Shown: positions 1 through 13,452 of the stretch, in pieces
Position numbering within the stretch: position 1 is the stretch's first letter
Layout of the letters: the number at the start of each line of letters is the position of its first letter
From: Syngnathus acus
Lineage: Eukaryota; Chordata; Actinopteri; Syngnathiformes; Syngnathidae
DNA: 64,000 bases
Assembly: GCF_901709675.1 (NCBI RefSeq)
Contig: NC_051100.1
Coordinates: 2,046,001 to 2,110,000, forward strand
Direction: 5' to 3'
Notes under the pieces: model-generated
Seen by the model: only the letters and a program-made list of their open reading frames with translations
The model's database searches: none
Told to the model about the DNA's origin: nothing
Position numbers and translations under genes: made by a program

Positions 1-614
1 GGTCATGTGATCAAGTGGGCAGCCAATGAAACGACCCCAATGGAGGGAAAGTTTCTTTGGCAATGATTGACTCAATAAACGGTGCTTTAAAACGATTCGA
101 GATTGATTTACAGTAGCATAAAATTAAAAATGATTCATTAAGTTTGATTTATTTAAATAAAAAGAACCATCAATGGGGGTGAGGAGGGCAACTTGAATGT
201 TGTAGCGCTGACATCCACTTTCTTCACTGTCATATTGTTATGATTGATGTTTTTTATGAATAAAAGCATGTAAACAGAAACAGACATGCTGTTTCACACC
301 ATTTTCACAAGTGGACTCATCCCTGTCCAAATGAATTCAAGCTAATTAATTTCCAGACAGCCTTGATTGGCTAATTAAAGGCGAGTCACATAACAAGGCT
401 GCTGAATATCAGACAGGAAATCTTTCTTTACACTGAGCATCATCGGAATTTCCAACATTTTGTTTGCTTCCACCAGGCTCGGAGGAGAAAACGACGCCGA
501 CAACTGTCCCGCGTGAAATCAAACTCCCAACATTCCCTTCGCCAAACAGGAAGTCACCTCAGTGGGGGCTGAGCTCCACTGAGAGGAACAAGAGAGAGAG
601 AGCGGTCGGCTTCC
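1..614. other. upstream / 5' UTR region of cdh11
   Basis: No coding exon is visible before the cdh11 start at 615. The sequence is AT-rich to about 400, then holds a purine-rich GA stretch (about 580-603) just before the ATG. A pyrimidine/CAG acceptor-like site near 475 could begin the exon carrying the start codon, so a further 5' UTR exon and the promoter may lie outside the window. A 69-codon ORF at 464-673 runs in another frame and looks like chance. Confidence 0.5.
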
Positions 615-3600
615 ATGACGATGATGATGCTGAGGGTGTTCCTGGTGTTAGCGGGACTCTGCGCCCTTTGTAGCCTAGCAACGGCGAGTCGGAGAGGGCA
701 CGACTCCTTCGGTCATCGCCCCCACAGACATAGACATGCAGGTGCGACATGTTGGCGTTAAATTAATACATTTGTTGCTGAAGCGGGAGGGGAGGGGGGT
801 ACTTTCCCATTGTTTTTGTCATTGAAACACTACATTTGCCACCCACACACATTTTCTCACTCTGATGTCCAACTGGGATTTCCATTGACGTGTTTTCTTG
901 CAACCCACACGTATCTGGGCGCTAATCCCGATTGGAAAGAAAACATTGTGAATTTGTGGCAATGTGTGTGTGCAGGTCACACGTCGATGCACAGACACCG
1001 GCCCAGGGTGGGCAAGGAGGGTCAGGTGCTGCACAGGTCCAAAAGAGGTTGGGTCTGGAATCAGTTCTTTGTCATTGAGGAGTACACAGGACCAGATCCA
1101 GTTCTGGTGGGAAGGGTGAGTTGAGCCGCTGACAACATGCCAATGAGGGGAAGTGGCGAAATCCATTCTCGTCATTGATTTCAACTTTTATAACTGCGAC
1201 AAATTCCGGCGATTTATATTGTGCTGATTTATATGGCAATGATTTTGTCTGACGGATATTTCTGCATTTTGCGATATATAATACGTTTTGTAACTTGGAT
1301 CACGGTTGAGTATTGGATTTTTATGCACAACTGAGGTACTTACTGTCATGTCCGAATCTGCTGCTTCAGTGATTGGATCATATAAGTTGCCTGAAAGAAA
1401 AGAAACAAACTGGGGTTAGAAAAAGAAAAAAAAAAAAACTGAAGTTTAGTGCCTGGGGTGGTGATTGGTGGCATCGAGTCTCAACAACCGAATCAATCAA
1501 AACAAGTGGGGAGTGTCATATTTCACGCTCCAGAGCTTGTAAAAGAACAAGAATTTAATAGAACTGAGAACATGTCACCTTTAAATATCTCACTTATATC
1601 CAATCCACATACACAAAAGTCTGTCTTAGCATCTTCCACTCAAAGCGTGACATGATTTTCTCCCGCAGCTCCACTCCGACGTGGACTCGGGCAACGGCAA
1701 CATCAAGTACATCCTCTCGGGCGAGGGCGCGGGAACCATCTTTGTCATCGACGACAAGACGGGCAACATCCATGCCACCAAGACGCTGGACCGCGAGGAG
1801 CAGGCTCAGTACACGCTGACGGCGCAGGCGGTGGATCGAGATACCAACAAGCCTCTGGAGCCGCCCTCAGAGTTCATCGTCAAGGTGCAGGACATCAACG
1901 ACAACCCGCCGGAGTTCCTGCACGGGCCCTACTACGCCAGGGTGCCCGAAATGTCCAACGTCGGTGAGTAAAACAAACACCTCCTCCTCAAAGGTCAACG
2001 TCCAAAAGCTAGCAAGTGAGTGGCGCACGTTAATGAAGTATTCGCCGAAGCTCATCATGCTCGTTCTTTCTCGGGAATGATCGATTGTCACGGTAACCCG
2101 AGCACAGGAAGCCAGGCTACACAACCGCGCCATTAGCCTGTACATTAAAAGGAATCAAGCGGCTGCGGCTCTCCAGACTAAGAGCTTCCGATATTGATAG
2201 ACTCTCGGGTCCGGATTGGTTGTGGTCACGGGGACTCTTAACGCCGCTGAAATTGCGGCTGGCCGTTCCAGAGAAAGGACGTTTGAGCGATTTCGTTTCA
2301 AGATGGTCGGCCCGCTTGAAACTTGAACACTCGAGTCAGGCATGAGCAATGATTTTCAATGATGGTTTGAGCCAGGATTAGCGAAATTAAAACCCTAAGC
2401 TAACCCTGAGGTTTCAAAAGTAGGGCTTTAAACTAGGGTGAAGGGTTCCAAATATGGTTTCAATTCAGGCTTTCAAACTAAATGTAGGCCTTCACATGAG
2501 GCTTTCAAGCCTCCAGGTTTCTCTTGCCACGTCCTATCTGCTTGGAATCCAAATTCTTTCATTCCTCAGTGAGGTTTGAACACCGCAGCGTAGCGTGCCG
2601 CTAACACAGCAGCGTGCAGACTAACAAAGACAGCCGAGCGGTCCCGCTCGCTGCGCGTCGGTCGACGTGCTCACCATGCAAACGTTGCCGAGCGCTGCTC
2701 GTTTCCTGGCTGTGCAGAACAACTCCTTTTTTTTGGTGAACGAAGTCAAACTGGGTTTTTGCTTGGCAGGTACGTCGGTGATGCAGGTAACGGCCACCGA
2801 CGCCGATGACCCCACGTACGGGAACAGCGCCCGCTTGGTGTACAGCATCCTGCAGGGACAACCGTACTTCTCAGTGGAGCCTCAAACAGGTGAGAAGGTT
2901 GCAGAATTTTTTTGCAAAAAGAAAGATAACGGTTATATAATGACTCCAAAGTGGTGAGAGAAAAAAATAGAGCACTCAGTTTGGTGGTTACCGAGTCCTG
3001 GCCGTGACATTTGGACAGCACGAGGTGACAACGGGATGGATGTGCGGGGATCACGCAGAGTGGAGATGACAGTGCTTCACACGGAGAAACATCAAGTTGG
3101 TGGGAGTTGGGGGGGGGAGGGACGAGAGGCGGTTGCCGTGGCGGCGGGTTTTCGAAGGTGGATTTGCGCAGAGTAAATCGGAGCTAATCAGAGCGGTGTC
3201 GGCCATTTGACTGGCGCGCATCCAAAGCTCACATTTCTAATTGGTTTGGAGATTATCAGCTTTACGTGCTGTCACACATGCACACACGCACAGAAACACA
3301 CACACACAGCTGGCCCGACGTGACCATAAAAACTTCAACACACATCAGCAGATTATCAGTGTTTGAAATATAGAGAAATAATCTCACACTTGATTTCTGG
3401 AGGTCACGTCAACCATTGCTATGAGATCACGCGGCTGTGGCCTGGTTCCCCGGGTAAGACGTGAAGAATCAAACATGCGATCACTTCCTCACCGCTGGAA
3501 CGAGGCATCAAGTGGATTGGCACTCTGTCGAATAATCCTGCTTTTTTCCATTCGTCATCCTAGAACGAAGCAATGAATAAAACTGAATTAGTCGAGCTTC

Positions 3601-6600
3601 GTTTTTCACGGCGACTCGTCAAACGTTGGCACCATGCTTCGCCCACACATGGTGGTGAAAAGCTTGGCACTTTAGCAGGAACCATCTGTCTAGTACACCT
3701 GGTTTGAATGTGCTAACTATTGAACTGCCTTGGAAAAGTCTGTTCAGTTACAACAGGAGCCGAGAAACCGTTTTAACGCTTCGTTTATGGAGGAGCCATC
3801 GTCCAAATTTGTCAACCTGGCCTGGACATATCCCATGGTCGAAAGTCAAAAACATTCCTGTTAAGTATTGCCCATCTGTCTAGTACACCGATTTCAAATT
3901 TGGTAGCAGTTGTGTCTCGGGAAGGAGTCTGTTGAGGTATGACCGAAGCTGAAGTCTTATTTGTTGCCATGCTCCACCCACCCACCATGAATAAAAATAA
4001 TTAGGTTGGCAATTTAGCATCGTTCATCTGTGCAGTATACCTGGTTGAAATGGATAAATTCACGGAGAGGCTTCGTACCAAACTTTGCTGCCACGCTTCG
4101 CCCACATACCGATAAAAACTCAGTAGCTTGGCAATTTAACACGGTCCATCTGTCTGCCAAACCTGATTCAAATTTCTCAATTGATTCTGTTCTGGTTCAA
4201 CAAATGCAGAGGTATTCAAGCTTGAGTCCAAATTTGTCACTATGTTCCACCCATATTCCGCAATGAAAACTTGAAAATTGATCATTTACCTATTTGTCGA
4301 CTTCATCTGGTTTATATTTGGTAGCAATCAGATCAATCCTGCCGAGAAGCACTGGCGGACCTAGAGGGGCGTGCCACAGGGGCACTTCCCCCCCCTGCTT
4401 GGACCCCCCCTGGTGTCAGGCCAGCTAATTGACCTTTGGATATTTTCAGATTTTTTTTCAGGATTTCTTTCACCTGTCCCTTGTAGGTAACGTGTATCTT
4501 TATTGGCATTTTCTGGATATTTTTTGGGATGTGTAAAAAAACAAACAAAAACCTGAGATATTTTCCATTGCCTCCCATGTCAACCGCTATCACAGATTTG
4601 ATTGTAAAAGTTGACCTCTCAAAGCGCATCTCCACACCTGCAGGCATCATTCGCACGGCGCTGCCCAACATGGACCGCGAGGCCCGGCAGGACTATGATG
4701 TGGTGATCCAAGCCAAGGACATGGGCGGCCACATGGGCGGCCTGTCCGGGACCACCGAAGTCAAAATCACACTCACCGACGTCAACGACAACCCACCCAA
4801 GTTTCCGCAGAGTGAGTGCATGTGACTTTTTTACTTTGAGTCAAGGATATATTATGAATACACATGTCACCAAATTCGCTTCTGTGTGCGATAAAGTGCG
4901 ACATGAAAAGCAGCCGTAAAAACCGCCACGCAGTTACAGTGTACACTTATATCACCAGTCGGAGCATCTGGAAAGTACGAGCAGGAGCACCTGTGAAAAG
5001 AATATTCCAGATGGCGCCAATGAGGACGCTGATTACATATTTAGCACTTTGAGAGAGGCAGTGGAGCTAAAAAACGAAAATACCCTCTCCCCCCCGACAA
5101 TCATAAAGGATTTTTCTGCCTCTTTCTTTTGTTAAATAAAAATATCCTCCACTTTCCGGTTTCTCTTCCCGTCACCGTCATTATTTCTCTTTTAGAACAA
5201 GCATTGAGACTTGACTTATATACAATTCAGCTACACTGGCGATAACAAAAGCCCAAGCAAAAAGCTCTGAAAAAGAAGAATTTCTTTTGCTCTTGATCCG
5301 TCACATCGTTGTTGGCACGTATCAATTACTCGACAAACTCCTTTTGTGAGCTGCCACCGCAGCTCGTCGAGCTTGTCGCCCTGGAAAATGAAACTAAACG
5401 CACCGCCATCCAGCCATACAAAATACATCCTGACCTGAAAAGATGATTTCCGTGCTTGGGAAATAGTAAAGTTAGCACCTTATCCCGCTAGTAATGTCAC
5501 ACTATGAGAGTGTTGATCTTCCGTATGAATAAAACCCAAATGGATGTTTTGCTGGTGGAGGTAAACATGAGAGAAATAGGACGAAGGAGGGAGGAGAGGT
5601 AAGAACACATGCCGAGATTTGGAAGTGGAACGAGGGCAACGGAGAGGCAAGGGGAATACAAATGAGCGAGTATTGGCCCTGCAGGAGAGGGCGGAGCCTG
5701 AGACAAAGAGCATCCATCTCATCATCTACCCATCGATTCAACTATCTACCGGCCCCATCGATCCACCCATCGCGTTTTCTAGGCTCGTCTTATTTAACAA
5801 ACCACGATCCGATCGGACTCTGGTGTCACCCCTCCCTGCAGGCGTGTACTCCATGGCCGTACCGGAGGACAAAGTCGAGGGTGAGGAGGTGGGCCGTGTC
5901 AAGGCGAAGGACCCCGACATGGGTGACAACGGGATGGTCAACTACCGACTGACGGACGGAGACGGTCTGGGGATGTTTGAGCTCAGCACCGACTCGGAGA
6001 CCAGGGAGGCCATCATCAAGCTCAAAAAGGTAATTATACTTCCATTAAAAAGAATGTTTTGGACAGAAGAAGTTTGGAGGTCAGAATGTTCTCAACTCAG
6101 ACTTGAGCCCAGTAACTGCACTTCCTGTCTACGAAGAACACAAAGCCATCCGTCCAGCTGGACAGCCAGCTCACTCTTATTCAGTATGTGGGAAAATCTC
6201 TGTCTATAACCCGACTCGATTGATACAAATCTTCTTTTGTCTCGATACAGCAGCTCAGCGCCACCCTGAGACTCCGGCGGCTTTAGTTTTTTTCTTTTCC
6301 GTTGCTATCAGGAAATGAGAGCATGAATTTAAAAAGAAAAAAAAAAAAAATCAAATGAACCCGTTTGAGTGGGTCGGGGTGATGTGGTTAACCTCGAGTT
6401 CAAGCGTCATCCAAAAAAGTGCGGTGGAGGCGGGCAGCTGTGCGAGCGAGCTCAATGCGACTCTTGACCACATCCAATGCCGAGAAGACACATGAGATGA
6501 CTTGCTGGCCATTGAAAAAACAGAAAAAAAAAAGATGAAGGCACTGGACGTTCCCGTGTGGTTACCAGGGAGGAGCCCCACATGTCAGCCTTTTGTCCTG

Positions 6601-9600
6601 CTTGGAGCTCATATTTTCCATTTTAAAATAAGAAAAGAAAAAAAAAAATGCCACATCGAATCTATCAGTCAGAAGGAAGCTGGAAAAACCACTTGACACA
6701 TTTTACAGAAAGAAGACTAAGACAAAGATTGTGGACTATAATAAAGTGGCATCCAGAGTTTTATTCGAGAGGAAATTGTGGCTATCAAGCAGAATGCTTA
6801 AAATCGTGAAACTGCAAAAATGGATGGAATTGAAGGACTGAGGAGTGCAAATTAGGACATAACCGATATTGCACAAAATGTGCATTATGTGCCAATTATC
6901 TGCCAATCCAATCTAGCCAAGTCTACTATGACTAGCAATACATAGAGCGTCACGAAATATGCATAGGTTCAAAGAAACGATTATAAATACGTATCAATAT
7001 TCAATTTCACATCACGTAAATAATCCTTCAGTAAGAATTGTTTTGTCAGATTTTCTGTACGCGGCAATTGGAGGAAAATGTTTTGACACCTCCGATCCAT
7101 TTAGCTTCAGTGTGTACTTAAGCGTGTGCATGTGTGTTGGATGATGACACAAAGCAATCACCCGAAAAATCCTTCATTCCAATTCACTACGACTCTTGTA
7201 ATAACGGCATCAGAGCCCGAGGCTGATTTGAAGTGTGCGTGGTTATGCGTGTGTGTGTGCGAGTGAGTGAGAGTTGCACACGTCATGAGACCCACTTGGA
7301 CTCGATCTGATTACAGTGTCCTGATTCTGATGCGCCGCTTCGTGATTATTGAGTCCTGATGCCTCTCAGGGGAAATCATCACCTGTTGGCCACTAGAGGC
7401 AGCACAGACACACACACACACCTGAACACTTTGAAACCTGCGTCGGGAGAAGCCTTCACTAATCTCTATTCTCCCACTCACACATTCACGCACACCGGCA
7501 TGAGCTTTAATCAACTATTCTCTTTCAACTGTGTCCTGACGAAAGCACTTTGTGGAATATTAAGAAGCGTGTGTGTGTGTGTGTGTGTGTGCATACGCGT
7601 ATGTGTGTTTGTGGGTGTGTCACTGTGAATATTGTCATGAATGAAAGTGAGCGAGCGATCCAGTGTGACCAAAGCGATGGGAAAAAAATGAAAGAAGTGG
7701 GACACCTCGGTGACATTGGCTTCCCGCTGAGTTTGTCGCCGACACGTTTAAGTTCTGTCGGGTATTGTTTAAAGGTAGGGATCTGGGTCTGTGTTAAACC
7801 CAAAGACAGTTTGACACTTTGTCGTCACATGGCAAGTTTTTTGATTTGCTAGTGTGGCAGCTATACAGTCAACAATTTTATATTATTGTATCATTTTATA
7901 TCATTTTATAAAAAGAGGTTGTTGAAATTTGCTGTCAAACTAAACGGAGAAATGGAAGTCGTATGTTTAAAACAACCAAATAACTTTTGGTCATCTAGCT
8001 TAACGCTAACAGATAATGAGAAACACCACAGGCAGGCTAACAAATAGCACCTACGTGACCGTGTTCTTACTCCTTAAGCAGCAGATATTTGATCACAAAT
8101 GGTGGCGCAACACACGTAGATGGGTAATTGACAAAACTTGGAGGCATATATTTTTTATCCCGTGTGAAGAATTACTGTATCGCCATGGGTTCAGTTTTAC
8201 ATTTTAACATCAGACCACCGTGACTAAACGCTTAAACTCTTCCGCGTTGTTAACCTTTTACGAGTCAACAAGTTCACTTGAGTTTGACGCATCTGCGTCG
8301 GGGACGACAGGCAGCTCGTCGAGACGGAACAGATGTTTTGCGCCGTTCTGTACTGCCGCTAATTAAATCTGTGATCACTTAACTGCTGTCATCACGCCGC
8401 TCGTAAAAATACCCGGTTAATGCAGCGAGCCGCATTTGGCTACAGGTGCTCGACTGTCCGTGTCTGACGATTGGCTGAAAGGTGAGCCGCTCGCGATACA
8501 TTGAAAGATAGCATCTTAGAAAGGGAAGCTAGGTGTCCAGTGTTTTTTTTTTGGGCGGTGAGATGGCATGATTAGGCTACGAGTAAACTATTCCGAACGC
8601 AGCCGAGCATTTTAATCGACGTTAACACCAGCTAAATTGTGTTTGTTTGTGTGGCGCTCATACATGCACAGCAGACTTACGGGCCTGCCTCCTCCCGTCG
8701 GGATTCCATTAAGCGACGCTCCGGAGTGCCGATGAGGAGATCAAGCTCTCACCCGGGACGTCAGCCATGTTAAAGCTCCCGCAGCTGCTGGAAAAACGGT
8801 GTCGAGGGAGGAGAAAGCGTGTTATTATCCCGCTTTCTCGGGAGAAAGGTTGATGCGGCGAAGAGTGTTATTTACTGTCATTACATAGACAACAGAGATG
8901 CGGATAAGCCGAAACTGGTACTCTTGGCACCGCACGAGAGCGTATTATGGTTTTCGTGCAATGGCTGACTATGCAGAAGTTGAAACTTGCTTGCCCTGGA
9001 CGAGGTTTAAAGCAGTGGTGCTCAAACTGAGGTTGCAAAAGGACTCATAACAACAGTTTCTTAGTATTGGTATAAAAAGAAGCGTTTCGATGTATGTAAA
9101 GCAATTAAAAAGACATGTTTCCTGTCCTCTTTCAGACAATCCTCCCAAGCACAGTTCACCGTTCAGTGTTATCGGCTATTGTGCGTCAGTGCCTTCCCAC
9201 GAATACAAAGTAATTGAATCACGGCTCTGTTCAATATGGGACAATTGAATCTGTGGCCGATGACAGTCATTTGAACACTGGACTAGAACATTACCACCTA
9301 ATCAATTGTGTTCTCTCGATGGTTGGGATGGTATTATATAACTATGGTACATATATTTTGGGGTTCCCCACGCATGCTTGTCAGTCACTGCAAGACTGCA
9401 GCAGCTGCATTCGTGTAGCAACAGCTCCCCCTAGCAGCAGATGAGGACAGCGCACTGGCCGGTCCAACGTGTGGAATGCTGACACTAAACTGATGAGGTT
9501 CTTTTTGTGTGTGTCGTCCTCAGCGAGTGGATTTTGAGACCAAGCGGTCGTACACGCTGAAGGTAGAGGGATACAACGTGCATGTGGATCCCCAATACCT

Positions 9601-12600
9601 GGCCTGGGGGCCATATAAGGATGAGGCCACGATAAAGGTACGTTTTTGATAACCGTTTCAAGAATCACCTGATTAAAATGCGTGTTGCTATGACTTTTGC
9701 AGATTTCAGTGGAGGATGCAGACGAGCCACCCGTATTTGTGGCACCCTCGTATACCTTTGAGGTGGAGGAAAACGCCCCCGCTGGTACTCAGGTGGGACG
9801 CGTCCACGCCAAGGACACGGACATTGCCAACAACCCAGTCAGGTATGACGACATCACAGTTTGATCGGAGGCCGGTTTGGGACTACGAGTTCATGAACGC
9901 CTCTTCGCAGGTACATGATTCCGCGTTACACGGACGTGGAGCAGTTCTTTAGCGTCAACTCGGAGGATGGCATGATCACTACCACCAGACCGTTGGATCG
10001 AGAGACTCAGGCTTGGCACAACATCTCTGTGTCGGCCACTGAGATTGGTGAGTCATGCGTGGTTGGGGTTATGGAGTTCCTCCAGTGTGCAGCACAGAAA
10101 AGAAAAATCATATCAAACTCTCAAAATGGCACAGGGTGAAGTCATGCATCTAAACATCCATGTCGTGTAGCTACGACTTAAATAAAAATGGCCGATGCAG
10201 CAAGAAAAGACCAAAGACAGAAATCCAAGTTGACCAGTCGGCTCCCTCGTATTTCGCCCCCCCCAAGCCACAAGGGGCCCCACCCTGGCATTCCGCGGCC
10301 AGCAGCTCCGGCTCTCCAAGTGCCGTGCGGTTTCCCCGCGGCGCTGTCGACGCCAGACGGCCAGATGGAAACCGGCTCGTGGCCCGCAGAGTCAGGCTAC
10401 GCTAACCACTAACGGGGGCCCTGGGAAGCTAAGTAGAAGCCTGCTAATGACGGGGTGCTGGAAAATTCAAATGAGAGGGTCCAGTCGCAACAGAAACTGA
10501 GCTGCAGTTTCCGTTCCTGAAAAAACGAATGTGCTAAAAAACGGTCAATGAGAGGCTCAGTCCTATTTATGTCATAGACAGTGCAATGGTGCTAAAGGAA
10601 GTCTACACTTTTTGAATGGACGTTTTTAAGAACGGAGGACGCGTGCTGGGAAGGTAAAAACAACAACAAAAAGTAGCAAAAGAAAGAAGGAATGAAGTAG
10701 GATGGAAGGGAAGAAAATTGAGTGGAAGGAAGGAAGGAAGGAAACAAGGATGCATCCTTTATGAAGCTTTTTAATTACGCAACCGCTCAGAATGTTTGTG
10801 TGAGACGCGTGGGAGGAAGCGGCAAGCATGATGGCGGCACTCTTACAAGCCGTGCCGATGTGGGATACTCAAAATACACCCTCGGGGCTTGATTGACGGA
10901 ATATCTTTTATGTGTATGCAGGTGGCCACCACCAGGACACCAAAGTGCGCGTGAACATCAAAGTGAAAGACAGGAACGACAACGCTCCAGAGTTTGCCAC
11001 CAACAACGAAGTGCTCATGTGTGAAAGCGTTGCACCGGGAAAGGTAAGGATGGAGATCATCACGAAAACCACTTGAAGATACAAATTCTAATTTGAAAGG
11101 CTTCAAAGGCTCACTTCAAACCTGAACTGCACTAGAAACCCTTCAGTGAAACTCCCTTCCATTCACAATTCCAATTTGACACCCTAATTTGAAACGGTAT
11201 ATTTGTCTTTGTGTCATCTATCGCAGGTCATCGAAACAGTCAGTGCAGTCGACAAAGACGAGATGGCTCATCGTCAACATTTCACCTTCCGCCTGGCGCC
11301 AGAGGTGGCCCACAACCACAACTTCTCCCTTAAAGACAACAGAGGTGAACCACCTTAGCATCACCGCTAACTTTCTGCTGCACACAACACACACACACGT
11401 CCACACAAGTATGGCTCCATATCCTGGGGGCCGCATTAATTAGATTGTAGTCTCGATCCATCTGTCCGTACGTCTTCGGGGGGGCGTCGTGATTGAATTA
11501 AGCTACTAGAGAATCTTCAAGTAACAGCCAGAGCGAACGAGTGGACACAGAGAAGGAATCCATGGTGGTAATGAAATAGAAGCAAAGACACGAGACAGAC
11601 GTGTTGGCAGCTTAGCACGTAGCAACAGACGCCGCTCACATCTGAGCAAATGAAGCTTTGCCCTTTTGGATTCAAGCTGCTCATCTAGTGTCATTTTCAA
11701 GTATTTGTTTCCTAATCCTGTCTTGAAACCCAAATTCAAAACTCCACACATCTGCATGCAATTCCCGAATTGAGAAAAAGCACATCTGCTGACCATCCAG
11801 TATCTGTCCTCCGTCCACACAGACAGCACGGCCAGCATCTACGTGCTGCGTAAGGGATTCAGCCGTCTGACGCAGGACGTCTACTTCCTGCCGGTGGAGA
11901 TCAACGACAACGGCGTTCCGGCCATGAGCAGCACCAGCACGCTGACGGTGCGCATGTGCTCCTGCGACAGCAGGGACACCATCTTGTCCTGCAACGTGGA
12001 GCCCTACGTGCTGCCCGCCGGCCTGAGCACAGGCGCGCTCATCGCCATCCTCGCCTGTATCGTCATCCTCCTGGGTAAGCCGGAAAACATTCTGGCGATT
12101 TACGTCTCGACAGAGAACCGCCCGCCCACCAACCGCAATTAGATATCCTCGGATGACAATTGCATCGTAATTAAACTGCCGGAGGTTCGGTTACAATCTG
12201 CTGGAGCAACAGTTTGATTGTGTGCCCCGCAGTCATCGTGGTGTTGTTTGTGGCACTGCGGCGCCAAAAGAAAGAGCCTCTGATCGTCTTTGAGGAGGAA
12301 GACATCCGAGAGAACATCATCACCTACGACGACGAGGGCGGCGGTGAGGAGGACACGGAGGCCTTTGACATCGCCACGCTGCAGGTAACCCGAATTTGAA
12401 TCCCGATGCCACCCTAACTAAGCCTCGATTAGAAGCCCTAACATCGAGTCTGGTTTCAGAATCCAGACGGCGCCAACGGCTTCCACCCTAGGAAGGACAT
12501 GAAACCGGAGCTCCAGTTCCCCCTGCGTCCCGGTGGCCACCCCGCAGCCAACAGCGTGGACGTGGACGACTTCATCAAGACGCGCGTCGCCGAGGCCGAC

Positions 12601-12822
12601 GGCGATCCCACCGCGCCGCCCTACGACTCCATCCAGATCTACGGCTACGAGGGTCGCGGCTCCCTGGCCGGCTCGCTCAGCTCTCTGGAATCGGTGACCA
12701 CCGAATCTGACCTGGATTATGACTATCTGCACAGCTGGGGTCCACGCTTCAAGAAGCTGGCCGATTTGTACGGCACCAAAGACTGCTCGGTTCACGACGG
12801 CGATGACGACGATGACTGTTAA
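615..12822 (+). CDS. cdh11: cadherin-11 (type II classical cadherin), complete
   Basis: Calcium-dependent homophilic adhesion receptor of the plasma membrane that links to catenins and actin. Coding exons: 615-741, 976-1115, 1669-1963, 2770-2889, 4644-4811, 5842-6029, 9524-9637, 9703-9842, 9911-10047, 10922-11043, 11227-11344, 11823-12074, 12233-12384, 12460-12822. The sum is 2436 nt, or 811 aa, against about 796 in human. Seen: a hydrophobic signal peptide (about 6-23), a short His/Arg-rich propeptide, and a furin site RSKR at 63-66. The mature end is GWVWNQF, with W68 and W70 as the two tryptophans of the type II strand swap. Five EC repeats follow, with calcium linkers DINDN (164-168), DVNDN (273-277), EDADEPP (from 388) and DRNDN (493-497). 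The membrane span is about 624-648, and the catenin-binding tail holds [20 protein letters not shown] and [13 protein letters not shown]. The tail and EC1 match CDH11 best among type II cadherins. The start at 615 is the first of several closely spaced ATGs; 621, 624 or 627 would also keep the signal peptide. Odd: the C-terminus is an acidic Asp run ending in Cys. Intron 6 is 3.5 kb. Confidence 0.95.
3600..4330. repeat. degenerate tandem repeat in cdh11 intron 4
   Basis: The phrase CATCTGTCTAGTACACC or a diverged form recurs near 3684, 3873, 4024, 4147 and 4287, at 120-190 bp spacing. Each time it is followed by a form of TGGTTTGAATT. A second phrase, TGC(C)ATGCTTCGCCCAC followed by a TTGGCAATTTAGCA-like stretch, recurs at about 3630, 3965, 4090 and 4240. 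This gives about five degenerate units. No coding potential. I do not recognise the repeat family. Confidence 0.6.
6030..9523. other. large cdh11 intron 6: microsatellites, no exon seen
   Basis: The largest cdh11 intron. It holds A-rich tracts near 6333 and 6630, a CA/GT-rich stretch at 7230-7260, a pure GT tract at 7569-7591, and a CpG-richer block at about 8280-8800 with a TAATTA site near 8360. Short ORFs here look like chance. A CTCTCAAACTGAGG-like phrase at about 9017 recalls hAT transposon ends, but only a fragment is visible. Confidence 0.5.
7569..7591. repeat. (GT)n microsatellite
   Basis: Pure GT dinucleotide run within cdh11 intron 6, followed by impure GTGTGTTTGTGGGTGTG to about 7620. 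Confidence 0.95.
10705..10744. repeat. (GGAA)n-rich microsatellite
   Basis: GGAAGGAAGGAAGGAAAC and flanking GGAAGG-rich sequence within the cdh11 intron between 10048 and 10921. This is a simple repeat with ETS-like GGAA cores; no function can be inferred. Confidence 0.8.
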
Positions 12823-13452
12823 CGGTGGACCTCCTCCAGAATAACAACAAATTCCGATGATTCCATGAGGATTTTTGCGCCGACGCCTTCCCAACTTTCT
12901 CCCATTTCCTCCCGAGTAACAAATGCCGAGAGCTCCCGACTTTACTGCTTACGGACCGGAGCGGAATCGGGCGGGGAAAAAAAATGTATCACTTCACCAG
13001 TGTGTGTTTGGAATTTACTTAGTGCAAAAAAAACAAAAAAAAAAACTGTTTAGCTGAAATTAGAGGTTGTGTACACTTTTGTGGACTGGATTCACAAACG
13101 TCCTCGAGGTTTTACCCCCTTGACGGGGTCCTCCAGATCGCCGTCCGAGCCGGACCGACGGTCCCGCCGTTTGTTGTTGCTGTGCGATACTGCTAAGGAC
13201 TCTCTGGGTTGTTGATACTGTCTTGGCAGTACGGTGGCCTTAAAATAAATCAACAACAACTCCGGAGGCCAACACACACGATACGAGACCAACGACGTAA
13301 GACGCTTCAGTAGCTGAGAAAACCAGGACTGAATCCCTGTGGTGAAAAACAAACAACAACAAAAACAAGACGGACCGGATTGGACGTACAAAACGGTGGA
13401 TGACGATTTGTTTTGATCCCTCGATTTGTGTCCTATCAATCATTTCCACTTA

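Noticed and set aside
5619-6209. 196-codon ORF as a separate gene
   Set aside because: Only 5842-6029 is coding (cdh11 exon 6). The rest is intron read through without a stop.
12418-12894. 158-codon minus-strand ORF over the last cdh11 exon
   Set aside because: Antisense shadow of the conserved cadherin tail, which is unambiguous on the plus strand.
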